Assembly: GCF_003201775.1 (NCBI RefSeq)
Contig: NZ_QJJZ01000029.1
Coordinates: 1 to 36,710 of the forward strand
Source: Arenibacter sp. ARW7G5Y1
GTDB lineage: Bacteria; Bacteroidota; Bacteroidia; Flavobacteriales; Flavobacteriaceae
DNA: 36,710 nucleotides
Direction: 5' to 3'
Within the stretch, counting starts at the first letter, position 1. Each line of letters opens with the position of its first letter. The translations under genes and the position numbers were made by a program. The notes below the pieces were generated by a model. The model made no database searches. It worked only from the letters and a program-made list of their open reading frames with translations, and had not been told where the DNA came from. This document shows, in pieces, positions 17,609 through 27,664 of the stretch.

Positions 17609-18778
17609 TTATTGGTTATCAAACAAAAGTTCCTTCATTTTACGATGAATATCAGTATTCTCCATAAAACCCATAAAATTTTCGGCTCCCGGTCCGTAGG
17701 CAAAAATTGGCACCATTACAGCGGTATGTCCATTGGTGCTGTAGGCGCCCTTCACTTTGCCGGTCTCCATATTACCACCAAGAATAGACAGTCCCCCTGT
17801 TTCATGATCAGCGGTAATTACAATGAGAGTTTCCCCATCCTTTGCTGCAAATTCAAGTACCTGCCCAATTGTTCTATCAAAATCCAACATTTCTTCGGCT
17901 ATGTAGGAGGTGTGGTTATTATGGCCGCCCCAATCAATCTGGGAGCCTTCCACCATAAGGAAAAAACCGTCCTTGTCTTTTTTAAGTATATTGATGGCAG
18001 TTTTGGTAGCAAGGGGTAGAAGATTTCCACGCTCAGATACCCTCCCATTTTCTATTGGCGCTGTTAAACCTGCTAATTTACCTTTTTTAACTTTTGAAAT
18101 ATCGGCCATATTTTCAAGTACTTTATATCCCTTACCTTTTAGTTCATCAGCTATATTTCGGCCATCTTCTCTTTCGGTAAAATAGGTAAGTCCACCACCA
18201 ATAAATACATCAATGTCGGTCTTTAAAAAATCGGCGGCGATAGCTTCGTTCATACTCCTGCTTTTTTGATGGGCAATAAAAGATGCTGGAGTGGCATGGG
18301 TAATGGATGAGGTAGAAACCATACCTGTAGCTAACCCTCGTTCTTCTGCCTTTTCCAGAATGGTAATCACTGGAATGGTATCCTTATCCACCCCTATAGC
18401 ATAGTTGTATGTTTTAACACCCGCAGAAAGTGCTGTGGCACCTGCTGCTGAATCTGTGATGTAATTTGAAAAAGACTGTGTTTTTGAAAAACCAATATGT
18501 TTAAAATTCTCCAGAAAAAGATGTCCGTGATTGGCAGTAATGCCTGTAAAAACCTGGGCAACTCCCATGCCGTCACCGATCATAAGAATGATATTTTTTG
18601 GCTTATCGGATTTGAATTTTTGAGGATATATTTTAATGGTATATGGTTTATCCCCTAGGTATGTAGATTTGGATTCTGTTGTGGTCTTTTTTTGAATATT
18701 ATTATTTTGACCAAACGATTGAAAACCAATTCCTAAGAACAATACTGCCAATGTAATTTTGCATTTAATAGTATTCAT
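17609..18778 (-). CDS. Alkaline phosphatase (PhoA-type)
   Basis: A 389-residue exported phosphatase with a signal peptide (residues 1-23). Its active site is that of classical alkaline phosphatase: MIGDGMG with metal ligand Asp69, the nucleophile Ser110 in TDSAAGAT, VEGSQIDWGGHNNH, ITADHETGG, and the C-terminal NGHTAVMVPIFAYGPG. It would hydrolyse phosphate monoesters in the periplasm. It is not a sulfatase, since it lacks C-x-P-x-R and has the Asp-Ser-Ala motif. It lies between a metallophosphoesterase and the GH29 gene within a glycan-utilisation locus. This is unusual and may point to a phosphorylated substrate or to phosphate scavenging. Confidence 0.93.
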   Translation of the reverse strand: MNTIKCKITLAVLFLGIGFQSFGQNNNIQKKTTTESKSTYLGDKPYTIKIYPQKFKSDKPKNIILMIGDGMGVAQVFTGITANHGHLFLENFKHIGFSKTQSFSNYITDSAAGATALSAGVKTYNYAIGVDKDTIPVITILEKAEERGLATGMVSTSSITHATPASFIAHQKSRSMNEAIAADFLKTDIDVFIGGGLTYFTEREDGRNIADELKGKGYKVLENMADISKVKKGKLAGLTAPIENGRVSERGNLLPLATKTAINILKKDKDGFFLMVEGSQIDWGGHNNHTSYIAEEMLDFDRTIGQVLEFAAKDGETLIVITADHETGGLSILGGNMETGKVKGAYSTNGHTAVMVPIFAYGPGAENFMGFMENTDIHRKMKELLFDNQ

Positions 18779-18914
18779 TTTAATGAAGTATTATGAATCT
18801 TGTCCGTTTTTTAATATTATATTTTATGATGGGAGTACCATGCCAAGCATTAAAATAGCTTTTTTGAAATAGTATTGCGGATGGGACATTCGGCATAATA
18901 TCCCATGTCAAAAA

Positions 18915-19949
18915 TCAATTCACTAACATAAGGTAATCAAGTTCATATTCATGAAACTGATCTTTATTATAATTAGGCAGGATAAAATCGTATTCCCTCC
19001 ATTGATGCTTAATATCTTCTGGTTTCCAGGGAGAGTAGGATTTAACCACTATTTTGTTCTGATTAGGTTTAAATTTAAAAACCCTTAACCAACCGTCCCA
19101 CCAATCGCCATTAAGAAGTTGATAGACCGTGTTTCCATGAATGCCTTTACTGGTCAATAATCCTTTATGCCCGTCCGAGCTCTTATGATGCCCACTCAAT
19201 ACCAAAAAGATATTGGCATGTTTCCTGATTAACTTTTGCCATAGCATTTCTCCACTATTGGATGGTGGACTTGGAGGAAGATAATCGGTGGTTTTATCAC
19301 GCGTGTCATTTCCCAACATATAGGAGTGGGTAATAACAATGACTCTTTTATCTGAATTTTTAGCAATTACTTCATTGGCCCATTCTATCATAGTATCCGT
19401 AGGACCACATTCAAGACTTACAACCATAAATTCCATCCCACCACCACTAAAGAAATGATAACTATTGTCATAATTGTCTCCTGGTGAATATCCATCATCT
19501 TTCATTCTTCCGCCATACCACTTTTCCGATTTATATCGAGTATAGGGAAATGTACTATTGAAATTTACAGTATTTCTAGTAGAATCAAGGACCATATCGT
19601 GATTTCCAACAGCAAAGCAATATGGCACTACACCATCAAGAATACTCATCGCTTTGTTTGCGTTCTCCCATTGGTAGGGTTCATAATCCTCATTAACAAT
19701 ATCACCCATATGCAATACAAATTTGATATTATCTGGTTTTGAACGTTCTACCACCCAATTGGTCATGGCTGAAAAGATTTCCTTTCTACTAGTGCTGCGA
19801 AAGGTGGGGTCATCCTTGGCATACATTTGTGTATCAGGAAAAGCAACAATAGTAAACGACTTATCAATGTCATCGAGTTTACCGCCTTTTTTGGTTGCAC
19901 TGCAAGTTGAAAATAATGCAAGTATTAGAATTAGGTACGAAGTTCTCAT
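18915..19949 (-). CDS. Lipoprotein metallophosphoesterase (calcineurin-like)
   Basis: A 344-residue protein with a lipobox (LALFSTC), so probably a periplasmic lipoprotein. The binuclear-metal motifs are present: AFPDTQ (Asp, with Gln where many members have His), HMGDIVNE, VGNHDM, VITHSY and LSGHHKSSDGH. It would hydrolyse a phosphomono- or diester; the substrate is unknown. It is the first gene after the susD terminator and is followed by the alkaline phosphatase (136-base gap), so the two may work in sequence on a phosphodiester. Confidence 0.88.
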   Translation of the reverse strand: MRTSYLILILALFSTCSATKKGGKLDDIDKSFTIVAFPDTQMYAKDDPTFRSTSRKEIFSAMTNWVVERSKPDNIKFVLHMGDIVNEDYEPYQWENANKAMSILDGVVPYCFAVGNHDMVLDSTRNTVNFNSTFPYTRYKSEKWYGGRMKDDGYSPGDNYDNSYHFFSGGGMEFMVVSLECGPTDTMIEWANEVIAKNSDKRVIVITHSYMLGNDTRDKTTDYLPPSPPSNSGEMLWQKLIRKHANIFLVLSGHHKSSDGHKGLLTSKGIHGNTVYQLLNGDWWDGWLRVFKFKPNQNKIVVKSYSPWKPEDIKHQWREYDFILPNYNKDQFHEYELDYLMLVN

Positions 19950-20067
19950 GAATATAATTTGATTTTTATACTTTTTTTTTCATATATAATTTACCGATGT
20001 TCTAGTTCATTTCCGCTTTCAAGAATCATTCATCAACCCAATAATTCAATTGGTGTACCTTTTTTGT

Positions 20068-20101
20068 AAAAAAAGGACCGTTGTAGATACCCCGGCCCTT
20101 T
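20068..20101 (-). terminator. Rho-independent terminator after susD
   Basis: On the minus strand AAAGGGCCG pairs with CGGTCCTTT (nine pairs, one G-T) around a 12-base loop, followed by TTTT. It is 44 bases past the SusD stop and should end the susCD transcript. The phosphatase/GH29/sulfatase genes then need their own promoter or read-through. Confidence 0.8.
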
Positions 20102-20144
20102 CAACTTAACTAACTTAACCAACTCAAATGACGTGTATTGTTTC

Positions 20145-21875
20145 CTAGTTATATCCGGGATTTTCCGGCGCTAAATTGGGATTATTGGATATTCTTGTAA
20201 TACCAATAGGAAAATAATAATACGCTTCTTTAAAATTTCTTATTATTGGATCCACCGGTCCAATTGTAACTTTATATGATTTAGTATCCCAGTCAAAATC
20301 CAAACTGGACAATTTGTGCATCTCTTTTGAAAGTTCCTCTACCGCAATTCGCCATCTTCTGAGATCCCAAAATCGATGTTCTTCAAAAGCTAATTCTACC
20401 CTACGCTCTTGCCTAATTTTATTCCTGTCCAAATCTGTCAAAGATGCAATTCCAGCCCTAGCCCTCACCTGATTAATATATTCCAGAGCCTCATCCGTCT
20501 TACCAATTTCAAAGGCCGCTTCCGCTAAATTCAAAAGTATTTCACCATACCTATAAACTATAAAGTCCGTATGTGACTCGCCCTCAAGTGCTTGATCCTC
20601 TAATTCATTTATCATTTTTTTTACCGGGAAATGTGTTCCTGCTTTTGCGAAGGCTATTGATTGTCCATACCAGGGCAAACCATTATAATCGCCAATTAAA
20701 GTGGGTGCAATTATGTATTCTCCATTATAAAAAGTACCTCCGTGGGTACGTACCCTCGAATCCTTAAAAGGAGCCTCTGGAAATAAAATTGATGCAAAAA
20801 AACGCGGATCCTTATTTTCAAAAAGATTATCAAAATCTACTAAACCGCTTTGTAAATCTTCATAATTCAATTTACCACTACTACCATCTGAATACTCAAA
20901 ACTTTCTATCGTTTCTAAATAAACCGAAGTGGCAGCCCCCCAATAATTTTCAAACCCGGCTGGATAATTATAAAAGTCATAAGAATGACCAACTTTATCC
21001 CTTCCATGATATACTTTTGCGAAAATAATCTCAGTATTTTGTTCATCCAAAAATAGATGCTGAAAATTCTGGGCTTTGTCCGGTTTACCATTATAAAGTG
21101 AAAAATTACCAGAATTAATTATTTCTTTCGAAGCGTCGTATGATTTCTGCCAGTACGAGGTAGCTTCCGATGAAGGAAAGCCTAACAAACCATCCAATTG
21201 TTGGTTACCAAAGGTAGCGATACTTGCCGCATATAACATTGCACGGGATTTTAAGGCCAAGGCCGTAAACTCGGTTACACGACCAAATTCATCAGAAACA
21301 TTATGTAAACTAGTTGCTACAGCATCGCATTCTTGGGCGATAAAATCATAAACTTCCTTTTCACTATTACGACTCACAAAAAGTTCTTCCTCAGGATCGT
21401 TTACTGATTGTGCCTCCGTAATTATTGGAACACCTCCATATCTTTTAACCATTTCAAAAAATGCGTAGGCCCTTAAAAATCTTGCTTCTGCAAGTCTACG
21501 CTCACGTATATCTTCATCAATTGGCGATTGGCTAACGTTTTGAATAAATGTATTTATTCTTCTGATTTGATCATACGCCCAATATTCCCAAACACCTCCT
21601 GTTTCATTTAGACTTCCATCTATCCAAGAATCCGCTGCATTATGCACATAAGCCTCCGCTCCCATATAGGAGGGTTGGGTCATTCTTGAGGAATTTTCCG
21701 AATATCGAAATGGAGTGGACACATATAAATCAGCAAGATTTGCGTCTATCAACTGTAAGTCTTCCCAAACGGCTGCACTTGAAATTTTATCCAAGGGCTG
21801 TCTCTCAAAAATATCGGAACACCCTACTATTCCTAAAAAAATAAAAATTGTTACAAATAAAGTTGAATATTTCAT
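20145..21875 (-). CDS. susD: SusD/RagB-family glycan-binding lipoprotein
   Basis: A 576-residue outer-membrane lipoprotein (lipobox FLGIVGC, Cys at about residue 19) that caps the SusC channel and binds the glycan. Family features are the N-terminal CSDIFERQPLDKIS, the TPR-like helices (IREQ-like RERRLAEARFLRAYAFFEMV with KRYGGVPII), and the C-terminal RYGEILLNLAEAAFEIGKTD followed by RRVELAFEEHRFWDLRRW. It starts 22 bases after the SusC stop, the standard susCD arrangement. The specificity cannot be read from sequence; the neighbours suggest a sulfated fucose-containing glycan. Confidence 0.95.
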   Translation of the reverse strand: MKYSTLFVTIFIFLGIVGCSDIFERQPLDKISSAAVWEDLQLIDANLADLYVSTPFRYSENSSRMTQPSYMGAEAYVHNAADSWIDGSLNETGGVWEYWAYDQIRRINTFIQNVSQSPIDEDIRERRLAEARFLRAYAFFEMVKRYGGVPIITEAQSVNDPEEELFVSRNSEKEVYDFIAQECDAVATSLHNVSDEFGRVTEFTALALKSRAMLYAASIATFGNQQLDGLLGFPSSEATSYWQKSYDASKEIINSGNFSLYNGKPDKAQNFQHLFLDEQNTEIIFAKVYHGRDKVGHSYDFYNYPAGFENYWGAATSVYLETIESFEYSDGSSGKLNYEDLQSGLVDFDNLFENKDPRFFASILFPEAPFKDSRVRTHGGTFYNGEYIIAPTLIGDYNGLPWYGQSIAFAKAGTHFPVKKMINELEDQALEGESHTDFIVYRYGEILLNLAEAAFEIGKTDEALEYINQVRARAGIASLTDLDRNKIRQERRVELAFEEHRFWDLRRWRIAVEELSKEMHKLSSLDFDWDTKSYKVTIGPVDPIIRNFKEAYYYFPIGITRISNNPNLAPENPGYN

Positions 21876-21897
21876 AATTTTTGTCGTGAATTAATTT

Positions 21898-24800
21898 TTA
21901 TAATGAAATGCTTAGTCCAAGTGAATATGACTTGTACAACGGATATGTCCAACTATTTCCAATTCCCTCAGGATCAAAATTAAATTTTCCCAATTTATCA
22001 AAAGTCAAAACATTGTATCCGGATATAGATAATCTTAGCTTATTCAAATTAATTTTATCCAAGACTTCTTTGGGCAAACTATAACCAATTGAAAAGTTTT
22101 TAAGCCTTACATACCCCGCCTTTTTCAACCAAAAATCAGAATTCCTACCGTGCATATAAGAATTTGTATTGGTCGAAAGAGGAAATTGTGCATTTGGGTT
22201 GTCAGGGGTCCATCGGTCATTGAACAAGAATTTATATGAATTCCAAACATAATTAAGGCTTGGGACCCTCATATTTGAACTAAAATTAATATTGAAATCA
22301 GATGCCCCTTGCCATAGCATACTGGCATCGAAACCTTTATACTCAAAACTGGTATTAATACCGAACATAATTTCTGGGGTACCTCCTTTACCAATTACTT
22401 CTTGATCCCGCCAATCTATTTTCTTATCTCCATTTACATCAACATATTTAATCATACCAGGCTGCAAGGTGGCATTATTGTTTAAGTCATAATCTATTTC
22501 ACTATTATCAATTTCTTCTTGGGTTTGAAATAGTCCATCCGTTAGATAACCGAAGGTTCTATTTACCCAATTTCCTGTTCTTTTTTGCTGTCTTTCCTCA
22601 TCTGGGTCGGTGAACTCCTGTTCTGTCCAATCTTCATATTTCGCCCTAGACCTTGAAATATTGGCACTAATAGAATATTTAAATTCATTATTGTAATTCT
22701 TATGATTCAAGACTAGTTCAAATCCCCTATTTGAAAGACTATTGATATTTTCTTGTGGTAAGCTTGCTCCAAATGTATTAGGTAATATTGAAGTTCTTCT
22801 ACCTAAGACACCATCTCTCAAACGATAAAAATAATCGAATTCGAAACCTAATTTTCCATTCCAAAAATTACCTTCTATTGCAGCATTGTACGTATAAATA
22901 TCTTCCCATGTTATTGCTGGGTTGGAAATGCCATTGTCACGGATGGTTTTAATTGCCGAATTACCAAAGGCATATTGAGAATTGAAACTATAGGTAGACA
23001 AATATTGATAACCACCTACACTATCATCACCATCATATCCAGTATGGCTGAAGGTGGCCTTGACTTTTAGGTTGTTGATAAATGAAAGCCTATCCTTGAC
23101 AAAATTCTCTTCTGATATTCTCCAGCCCAATAACAGACTTGGAAATAATCCCCATCTATAATCCTTAGAAAACCTTGATGAGGCATCATATCTAATTGTT
23201 GATTCAAGGAGATATTTGGATTTATAAGAATAGTTTATTCTTCCCGCATAACTCATTCTACTATCTTCACCAGCACTGCCATTGGTACTCATATTCTCAC
23301 TGGAACCCGCAAAATTTTGATCGATTCCTCCAGAAATAAACCCATCTTTATATGCAGTAAACCAATTGGATTTATTGTCTATGACTTCACTCACTATCAA
23401 ACCTTTAATGTTATGATCCAAAAATGAATTTTCATATTCTAAAAATCCTTGCAACGTTAGCTGTCTGGACCTACTGTTGCTTTCTGTCAAACTATATATT
23501 CCACCAGTAGCCGCAACCGTATAATTATCGTTCAATCTGTCGTAATTATATGTTGAATATGGTTTTGTCCACTTTTTTCCATAAGTTTCATCCCCAACAT
23601 AATTGCCCCTAACCTTAAATGATAAGCCCTCTACAAATGGAGTGTTGTATTTCAAAGTCAAGGCTGCAGTATTATATTTTCTGTCTGAATCATTATATCC
23701 CGATAAATCCCGATTGGTCTTTATTAATGGCTGATGAGAACTTCTTCCTACCCAAGGTGTTTTGGTCGGATCAGGGTAAGAAGCTGGAAATCTATTTGTA
23801 GTAGTTCCTAAAGTTTGAAAAATATCATGGCTTGAAAATGGAACATCATTATTATCAGTTATGCGCGATGCAAGATCTACTCCTACAGACAAATCTTTTG
23901 AAATATTCACATCCACATTTGACCTAAGATTATACCTTTTAAACTTTACACCACCGGCTTTATATATCCCATCCTGCTGCATATGCCCAACTGACAAGAA
24001 ATATTTAACGTTATCCTTACCTCCTTGAACGTTCAAATTATGGTTTTGCATTGGGGACCATTTTTGAATTACTTCATCATACCATTTGGTGTTAGGGTAA
24101 TCAGGATCGGTTCCATTCTTAAATAATTGAATTTCTTCATCACTATAAGTTATTGGTGCAGAACCGTTAAATTCAAAAACTTCATTCTGTATGATAGCAT
24201 ATTCCCATGAATCAACAAATTCCGGATAGACCGTTGGCGCCTGTACTGAATATGAAGTGTTAAAATTAATCGAAGGCGCCCCTTCCCTACCTCTGTGGGT
24301 AGTAATCAAAATAACACCGTTACCAGCTCGTGATCCGTATATGGCTGCCGCGGCATCCTTTAAAACAGAAAATGATTTAATCTCTTCTGGATCAATATTA
24401 TTATAATTATCTTGTTCGATTCCATCCACTATTATGAGAGGATTGCCAAATCCACGTATGCTAACACTAGGGTTAGAACCAGGTTTACCTTCAGATTGTT
24501 TACTAATTATCCCCGGTAAGGTACCTGCCAAAGATTGTCCAATTGAAGCAACAGGAACGCGAGTAAGTTCATCAGTGGATATTGTTGAAACCGAACCTGT
24601 TAAGTTTACTTTTTTCTGCGACCCATAACCTACCACAACCACCTCATCAAGGGAGGAGCTATCTTCTTGTAAATTAATATTAAGTGTAGTTTGTTCTTCA
24701 ATTTCAACCTCTTTTGTCTTGTATCCTAAATATGATACTACAATTATCGACTCAGGGTCAATAATTTTTAAACTAAACTTACCGTCAAAATCAGTTTGAG

Positions 24801-25311
24801 TTCCATTTGTGGTTCCTTTTTCTATGATACTGGCGCCAGGTAAAGGAACACCTTCTTGATCAGTAACGGTACCGTTTATCTGAAATTGAAGTACTGGCCG
24901 CACTTCCTCTGGCTCTGTTCCTGTATCTTCTCTATGAGGCTTTATTCGTTTTGTTAGGTGAATTAACTTATCGGAGCTAGCTATTGCGTAATCAGTTTCT
25001 GTATTCCGAAAAATACGTTCCAATATTGTTGAAATCAGTTCCTTTTTTACTTTGAGGGTAATGGCACGTTCCAAATCAACGTTGTCCGTGATATACACAA
25101 ATCTAAACTCTGTAGTGCTTTCGATTTTGTCTATAAATTGCGCTATGGTTACATTCTCCAGGTCAAGTGTAATTTTGGTTCGTTGTGAATACGAATTGGC
25201 CTGCATGGTAAACATGGCGACAAAAAAAATAAACAGGGTACTGATTTTCATCTTTAAGTCATATTTCAATAAGGAACAGAACCCTTCTGTTCTTGCACAA
25301 AGATTTTTCAT
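21898..25311 (-). CDS. susC: SusC/RagA TonB-dependent receptor with STN domain
   Basis: A 1137-residue outer-membrane glycan importer. A long basic leader precedes the hydrophobic signal (MKISTLFIFFVAMFTMQANS), which is usual in this subtype. After it come the STN signalling domain (about 47-120; LENVTIAQFIDKIESTTEFR), a carboxypeptidase-regulatory-like beta domain (about 145-225; INGTVTDQEGVPLPGASI), the plug domain (LDEVVVVGYGSQKKVNLTGS, SIRGFGNPLIIVDGIE) and a large beta-barrel. The end LGLSISL is a typical C-terminal barrel strand. The STN domain together with FecR and the ECF sigma upstream shows transenvelope signalling. The gene lies 285 bases after fecR and is followed directly by susD. 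Confidence 0.96.
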   Translation of the reverse strand: MKNLCARTEGFCSLLKYDLKMKISTLFIFFVAMFTMQANSYSQRTKITLDLENVTIAQFIDKIESTTEFRFVYITDNVDLERAITLKVKKELISTILERIFRNTETDYAIASSDKLIHLTKRIKPHREDTGTEPEEVRPVLQFQINGTVTDQEGVPLPGASIIEKGTTNGTQTDFDGKFSLKIIDPESIIVVSYLGYKTKEVEIEEQTTLNINLQEDSSSLDEVVVVGYGSQKKVNLTGSVSTISTDELTRVPVASIGQSLAGTLPGIISKQSEGKPGSNPSVSIRGFGNPLIIVDGIEQDNYNNIDPEEIKSFSVLKDAAAAIYGSRAGNGVILITTHRGREGAPSINFNTSYSVQAPTVYPEFVDSWEYAIIQNEVFEFNGSAPITYSDEEIQLFKNGTDPDYPNTKWYDEVIQKWSPMQNHNLNVQGGKDNVKYFLSVGHMQQDGIYKAGGVKFKRYNLRSNVDVNISKDLSVGVDLASRITDNNDVPFSSHDIFQTLGTTTNRFPASYPDPTKTPWVGRSSHQPLIKTNRDLSGYNDSDRKYNTAALTLKYNTPFVEGLSFKVRGNYVGDETYGKKWTKPYSTYNYDRLNDNYTVAATGGIYSLTESNSRSRQLTLQGFLEYENSFLDHNIKGLIVSEVIDNKSNWFTAYKDGFISGGIDQNFAGSSENMSTNGSAGEDSRMSYAGRINYSYKSKYLLESTIRYDASSRFSKDYRWGLFPSLLLGWRISEENFVKDRLSFINNLKVKATFSHTGYDGDDSVGGYQYLSTYSFNSQYAFGNSAIKTIRDNGISNPAITWEDIYTYNAAIEGNFWNGKLGFEFDYFYRLRDGVLGRRTSILPNTFGASLPQENINSLSNRGFELVLNHKNYNNEFKYSISANISRSRAKYEDWTEQEFTDPDEERQQKRTGNWVNRTFGYLTDGLFQTQEEIDNSEIDYDLNNNATLQPGMIKYVDVNGDKKIDWRDQEVIGKGGTPEIMFGINTSFEYKGFDASMLWQGASDFNINFSSNMRVPSLNYVWNSYKFLFNDRWTPDNPNAQFPLSTNTNSYMHGRNSDFWLKKAGYVRLKNFSIGYSLPKEVLDKINLNKLRLSISGYNVLTFDKLGKFNFDPEGIGNSWTYPLYKSYSLGLSISL

Positions 25312-25596
25312 ACTTTTATAGTGTAAATTAGGTGGTTAATCATTTTTGATCGATCACAAATGTTAATCGGGAAATGTTAGCGCATTTTCCGATTTTTTTT
25401 CACATTACCTCCAACTATACTAAGGCGCCGACCCGCCGATCTTGATCCATTTAGTCAAGATTGGTTTTAATGAAAAGGCTAAGGCTAGTATACACTGGCA
25501 ATGTTTTATTTAAAAGTGATCTAGGATATTCAATTATTTTACGGTTATGGCATAGGCATTAGGTTTTTAGGGTTGTATTTGGCTATATTTTTCTTT
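25312..25596. promoter_or_regulatory. Probable susC promoter region
   Basis: The 285 bases between fecR and susC contain no ORF. ECF-sigma-controlled SusC genes usually have their promoter here, but I could not identify a convincing motif. An inverted repeat (ATCTTGA and TCAAGAT, 9 bases apart, at about 25439-25461) may form a hairpin, without a following T run on the minus strand. Confidence 0.35.
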
Positions 25597-26718
25597 TTAT
25601 TTAATGGTTATTGTACTTCCATTTATTTCATATTGTATCCCGTGATAAGTACTTAAATTCTCGAATATTCTATCTATAGTCACTGTGCCAAAACTGGCAT
25701 TAAATCGTTGCCTTGACAATTCTTTATTATTATTGATGATGGTAACATTATAATGTCTTTCCAATTTTTTGAGCATATTGTCAAAAAGCATATTTCTAAA
25801 AACAGATTCTCCCTTCATCCAAGAGGTATAAACCTCTGTTATTACAGCCTCTTTTGTGATCTCTTTGTACTTTCTATCAAAATTTGCCTTATACCCGGGT
25901 TCTAACATTGTAATGGTTCCGCTGGAATCTACATCAACTTGGGGGTACAGACCTACAGATCCCTCAATAAGAACAATTTCGGATATATCATCTTCAGGAT
26001 AGGCATGTACATTGAATTTTGTTCCGAACACCTGAACGTTGAGGTTGTGTGTATGCACTATAAATGGATGTAGGGAATCCTTGGATACCTCTAAAAAGGC
26101 CTCACCATATACATATACCTGTCTGTCTATGCCTTTAATGAATTGAGTGGGGAACTTTATGGAGGATCCTGCATTTAAGTGTGCTTTGGTACCATCCGAC
26201 AATTGAAGCTCAAATGTCTTACCATAAGGAACGGTAATTATATTGTAGATCAGCTCCTTGGAAATGTTTTTTGTTTTTTCGTAAATCAACTGCTTGTTCG
26301 TCCCCTTACCAATAACTTGTCCCCTTTTATTCACGACAGCGATGTCCTTGGTTTCTTCCAAGACCTTTATGGTGCCATCCTCCAATTCTAGAGTGATTGC
26401 ATTCAAGGGGGTAGAATTCACCAAGCTTTCATCTACTTGCAAAAAAATATAGCCTATGACCCACAAGCCAATGAAGACTGCAGCAACAGACCCACCAATA
26501 TTCCTTACTCGAATTCTTGCAGATGTCTTTATTTGTTTGTTGATGCCTGTCCACATAGTTTCTTTTATTTGGGTTTTATACAATTCATTCTCAAAACAAA
26601 CCTCTTTGGTATTGGCCGCTAACCTTTGCTGAAATCTTTCAAGGGTAAGTTGTTCTTCTTTGGTTAAAGCACCTTTGATGGATTTTTCCATTAATATTCG
26701 GAACTCTTTTTCTTGCAT
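25597..26718 (-). CDS. FecR-family anti-sigma factor
   Basis: A 373-residue inner-membrane protein. The N-terminal cytoplasmic part (about 1-70) would hold the sigma factor, and one membrane segment lies at about 74-94 (GGSVAAVFIGLWVIGYIFLQ). The periplasmic FecR domain follows (about 160-270; VPYGKTFELQLSDGTKAHLN, VYGEAFLEVSKDS, VFGTKFNVHAYPED). The C-terminal DUF4974 domain (about 305-373; FRNMLFDNMLKKLERHYNVT) contacts the STN domain of the receptor. It lies between the sigma factor (150-base gap) and susC. It should release the sigma factor when SusC is loaded with glycan. Confidence 0.94.
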   Translation of the reverse strand: MQEKEFRILMEKSIKGALTKEEQLTLERFQQRLAANTKEVCFENELYKTQIKETMWTGINKQIKTSARIRVRNIGGSVAAVFIGLWVIGYIFLQVDESLVNSTPLNAITLELEDGTIKVLEETKDIAVVNKRGQVIGKGTNKQLIYEKTKNISKELIYNIITVPYGKTFELQLSDGTKAHLNAGSSIKFPTQFIKGIDRQVYVYGEAFLEVSKDSLHPFIVHTHNLNVQVFGTKFNVHAYPEDDISEIVLIEGSVGLYPQVDVDSSGTITMLEPGYKANFDRKYKEITKEAVITEVYTSWMKGESVFRNMLFDNMLKKLERHYNVTIINNNKELSRQRFNASFGTVTIDRIFENLSTYHGIQYEINGSTITIK

Positions 26719-26868
26719 AACTTAGAACTCTGTTTAAATAAGAACCGTACTAGTTCAAAAACTCACACATCATTTATATTTTTAACTTTTATTTAACATA
26801 TGATGATGTGAAAAATCATTCTTGTTGTACCTTCCTGAAATGGGAAGTTGAATGAAAAAGTGAATCAA

Positions 26869-27435
26869 TTATTGAATAAGGTAAAATAGTAGTAGCGTCA
26901 AATTGTGCCGTACCAATCGGATCGCTCTTGAGAGTTGATTTTCGACGGATCTTTTAGAAATACCAAGATATAAGGCTATTTCCTCATTGCTATATTGCTC
27001 CATTCGGCTCAACTCGAAAATCTGTCTGCAGCGAAGGGGAAGTACGTTCAAAGATTGTCTGATTCGTTGTTGTGTTTCTTCCAAATCATAATGTTTCGTT
27101 ATTTCAGGTTCAGAAGCTGATTGTATGGATTCTATAACATTTAACTGAAGCCGATCAAATTTTTTATCCCTATAATATTTAAAACAGCCATTTTGTACAG
27201 CCCTAAAGATATAAGCTTCGAAATTTCGAATATCAGAAGAATCCCTTTGCTGCCATAATTTGATCCAAACCTCCTGAACAATATCTTGGGCAACATTTTC
27301 GTCAACAACAATTGATTTGGCATTGATAAACATCGGCTCCCAATACAATTCAAATAACTTACGGAACGCCTTTCTATTACCTTTCCCAAACTGGATTAAG
27401 AGCAATTTATTGGTTTCTGTTTTTTTGGACGACAT
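26869..27435 (-). CDS. ECF-family RNA polymerase sigma factor
   Basis: A 188-residue sigma-70 factor of the extracytoplasmic-function type. Region 2 is at about 24-90 (DENVAQDIVQEVWIKLWQQR, FEAYIFRAVQNGCFKYYRD) and region 4 at about 130-182 (LPLRCRQIFELSRMEQYSNE with the helix EIALYLGISKRSVENQLSRA). Regions 1 and 3 are absent, as expected. It heads the sigma/FecR/SusC/SusD series and should transcribe susCD, and perhaps neighbouring genes, when FecR is relieved. The 398-base gap upstream contains the SGNH remnant of the previous gene from 27665 onward and otherwise nothing that I recognise. Confidence 0.95.
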   Translation of the reverse strand: MSSKKTETNKLLLIQFGKGNRKAFRKLFELYWEPMFINAKSIVVDENVAQDIVQEVWIKLWQQRDSSDIRNFEAYIFRAVQNGCFKYYRDKKFDRLQLNVIESIQSASEPEITKHYDLEETQQRIRQSLNVLPLRCRQIFELSRMEQYSNEEIALYLGISKRSVENQLSRAIRLVRHNLTLLLFYLIQ

Positions 27436-27664
27436 AGGTAGCTTTGTTAAATTATGAAAGAATTGTTTTGAAAAATATTATTTATTTAATAAGCAACACA
27501 TATAAATTACTTCATTTGTTGGAATCTTAACATTACGGTAAAATCCGAGGTTGGAAACAGAAAATTTATTGATTTAATTTTTATTGGAGATCAACGAATA
27601 GATATCTTATCTGGCATGCATTTCCTTTACTGTGTACAATGTGCTCATCACTATTACATATCTC

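Noticed and set aside
17609..18778. Second sulfatase
   Set aside because: It belongs to the same superfamily, but the nucleophile motif is TDSAAGAT and no C-x-P-x-R occurs; it is an alkaline phosphatase.
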